A DNA stretch of 8,585 nucleotides from a bacterium UBP2_UBA4780 (GTDB taxonomy: Bacteria; Edwardsbacteria; AC1; EtOH8). The position numbers were made by a program, and so were the translations under genes. The notes below the pieces were generated by a model, which was not told the origin of the DNA, did not search any database, and saw nothing but the letters and a program-made list of their open reading frames with translations. Location: the NCBI GenBank assembly GCA_002403115.1, contig DHHE01000151.1, positions 8,866-17,450 on the forward strand, read 5' to 3'. Of the stretch, positions 6,182 through 8,585 are shown piece after piece (the stretch's first letter is position 1; every line of letters begins with the position of its first letter).

Positions 6182-6879
6182 CCCCAGCTGCCATTCGTCG
6201 CTGGTTGAAGCAAATTGCCGCAGCGCATGAAGCCGATGCGGATTCGGTGGAACGCTATACTCCGGGCGAGGAGACCACCAACGCCATCCTGCACGGGGTC
6301 GGGCTGGGGATGGCCATCGCCGCCCTGGCTGTGCTGGTAGTCCTGGCCGGCCTTTCCGGGAACGCCTGGCACATAGTAAGCTTCAGCATCTACGGCGCCA
6401 CATTGGTTTTGCTCTACCTGTCGTCGACCCTTTATCACGGGTTCTACTCCGGCCGGGCCAAAAAATTGTTCCGGATATTCGACCACTCGGCCATTTTCCT
6501 TCTGATCGCCGGGACATACACCCCGATCGCTCTGATAACTTTGCACGGCAGGCTGGGCTGGACCGTGTTCGGCGTGGTCTGGGGCATAGCCGCGGCGGGC
6601 ATAGTGGGCAAGGCCTTCTGGGCGAACCGCTTCACGGTGCTGTCGACGGCCCTGTACCTGGTCATGGGCTGGCTGGCGGTGATCGTGGTCAAGCCGTTGC
6701 TGTTGCACCTAGGCACTGCCAGCCTGGTGTTCCTGGGACTGGGCGGACTGTTCTACACACTGGGGACGGTCTTCTACCTGTGGCGCAAGCTGAAATACCA
6801 CCACGCGGTCTGGCACCTGTTCGTGCTGGCCGGGAGCATCTGCCATTTTTTTACCATACTGTTTTTGCTGCCCAAATAA
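6178..6879 (+). CDS. Hemolysin III / PAQR family membrane protein
   Basis: A 233-residue, seven-helix membrane protein of the HlyIII/PAQR (TrhA) family, related to eukaryotic adiponectin receptors and thought to be membrane hydrolases or membrane-homeostasis factors; the name hemolysin is historical. Motifs are EETTNAILHGVG (31-42), SSTLYHG (82-88) with the first metal-ligand histidine H87, FDHSAIFLLIAGTYTP (101-116) with D102, and the H-x3-H pair H209/H213 in HHAVWHLFVLAG (208-219), followed by H223. These fit the zinc site known for the family. A cytosolic N-terminal stretch of about 30 residues precedes the core. The start overlaps the recX stop (ATGA). The nearest purine-rich site, AAGGA, is 12 nt away, so translational coupling to recX is likely. 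A functional tie to DNA repair is not evident. Confidence 0.92.
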   Translation: MTPAAIRRWLKQIAAAHEADADSVERYTPGEETTNAILHGVGLGMAIAALAVLVVLAGLSGNAWHIVSFSIYGATLVLLYLSSTLYHGFYSGRAKKLFRIFDHSAIFLLIAGTYTPIALITLHGRLGWTVFGVVWGIAAAGIVGKAFWANRFTVLSTALYLVMGWLAVIVVKPLLLHLGTASLVFLGLGGLFYTLGTVFYLWRKLKYHHAVWHLFVLAGSICHFFTILFLLPK

Positions 6880-6933
6880 TCCGAAGTCCGGACAGTTCCG
6901 TCCGTCTTGATGAGAAAATAGATCGATAACATC

Positions 6934-8585
<1,652 letters not shown>

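Noticed and set aside
6889..6904. Hairpin CGGAC/GTCCG between hlyIII and alaS as a terminator
   Set aside because: The stem has only 5 bp and no following T tract. The 54-nt gap shows no other convincing signal.

Overview
The window is about two-thirds G+C by eye. It is densely coded and looks like the chromosome of a free-living bacterium; I see no plasmid, phage or transposase gene. The core block recA – PP-loop gene – recX – hlyIII – alaS is bacterial. The orphan RnfC/RnfD pair and several short palindromic or tandem repeats suggest an undersampled, possibly metagenome-derived lineage. I cannot name the phylum from sequence alone.

Layout. Positions 1-98 hold a bidirectional terminator and a compound palindrome that runs into the end of the first gene. 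Positions 95-1081 (minus) encode a thioredoxin-reductase-like flavoprotein closer to the C-terminal part of AhpF than to classical TrxB. The 145-bp divergent region (1082-1226) carries a good sigma-70-type promoter in each direction and a small inverted repeat. Positions 1227-3413 (plus) hold an RnfC-like iron-sulfur protein followed immediately by an RnfD-like membrane protein. No other Rnf subunits are present, and both proteins lack their family's flavin or nucleotide motifs. After a 144-bp leader comes recA (3558-4631). It is followed closely by a PP-loop ATPase of the N-acetyl-sugar-amidotransferase type (4637-5704), recX (5714-6181), a HlyIII/PAQR membrane protein overlapping recX by ATGA (6178-6879), and the 5' part of alaS (6934 to the window end).

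How the genes relate. The left half is a redox neighbourhood: an NAD(P)H-dependent disulfide reductase diverges from a membrane electron-transfer pair and may share regulation with it. The right half is a DNA-repair and housekeeping operon in which RecX modulates RecA. The PP-loop gene is an unexpected passenger between the two.

The most unusual signals are two anomalies in alaS: an in-frame perfect 45-bp tandem repeat (7761-7865), and a roughly 215-bp patch at about 32% G+C (about 8178-8394) inside a gene whose flanks are 62-65% G+C. Next comes the motif-stripped RnfC/RnfD pair. Assembly artefact must be excluded for the alaS patch.
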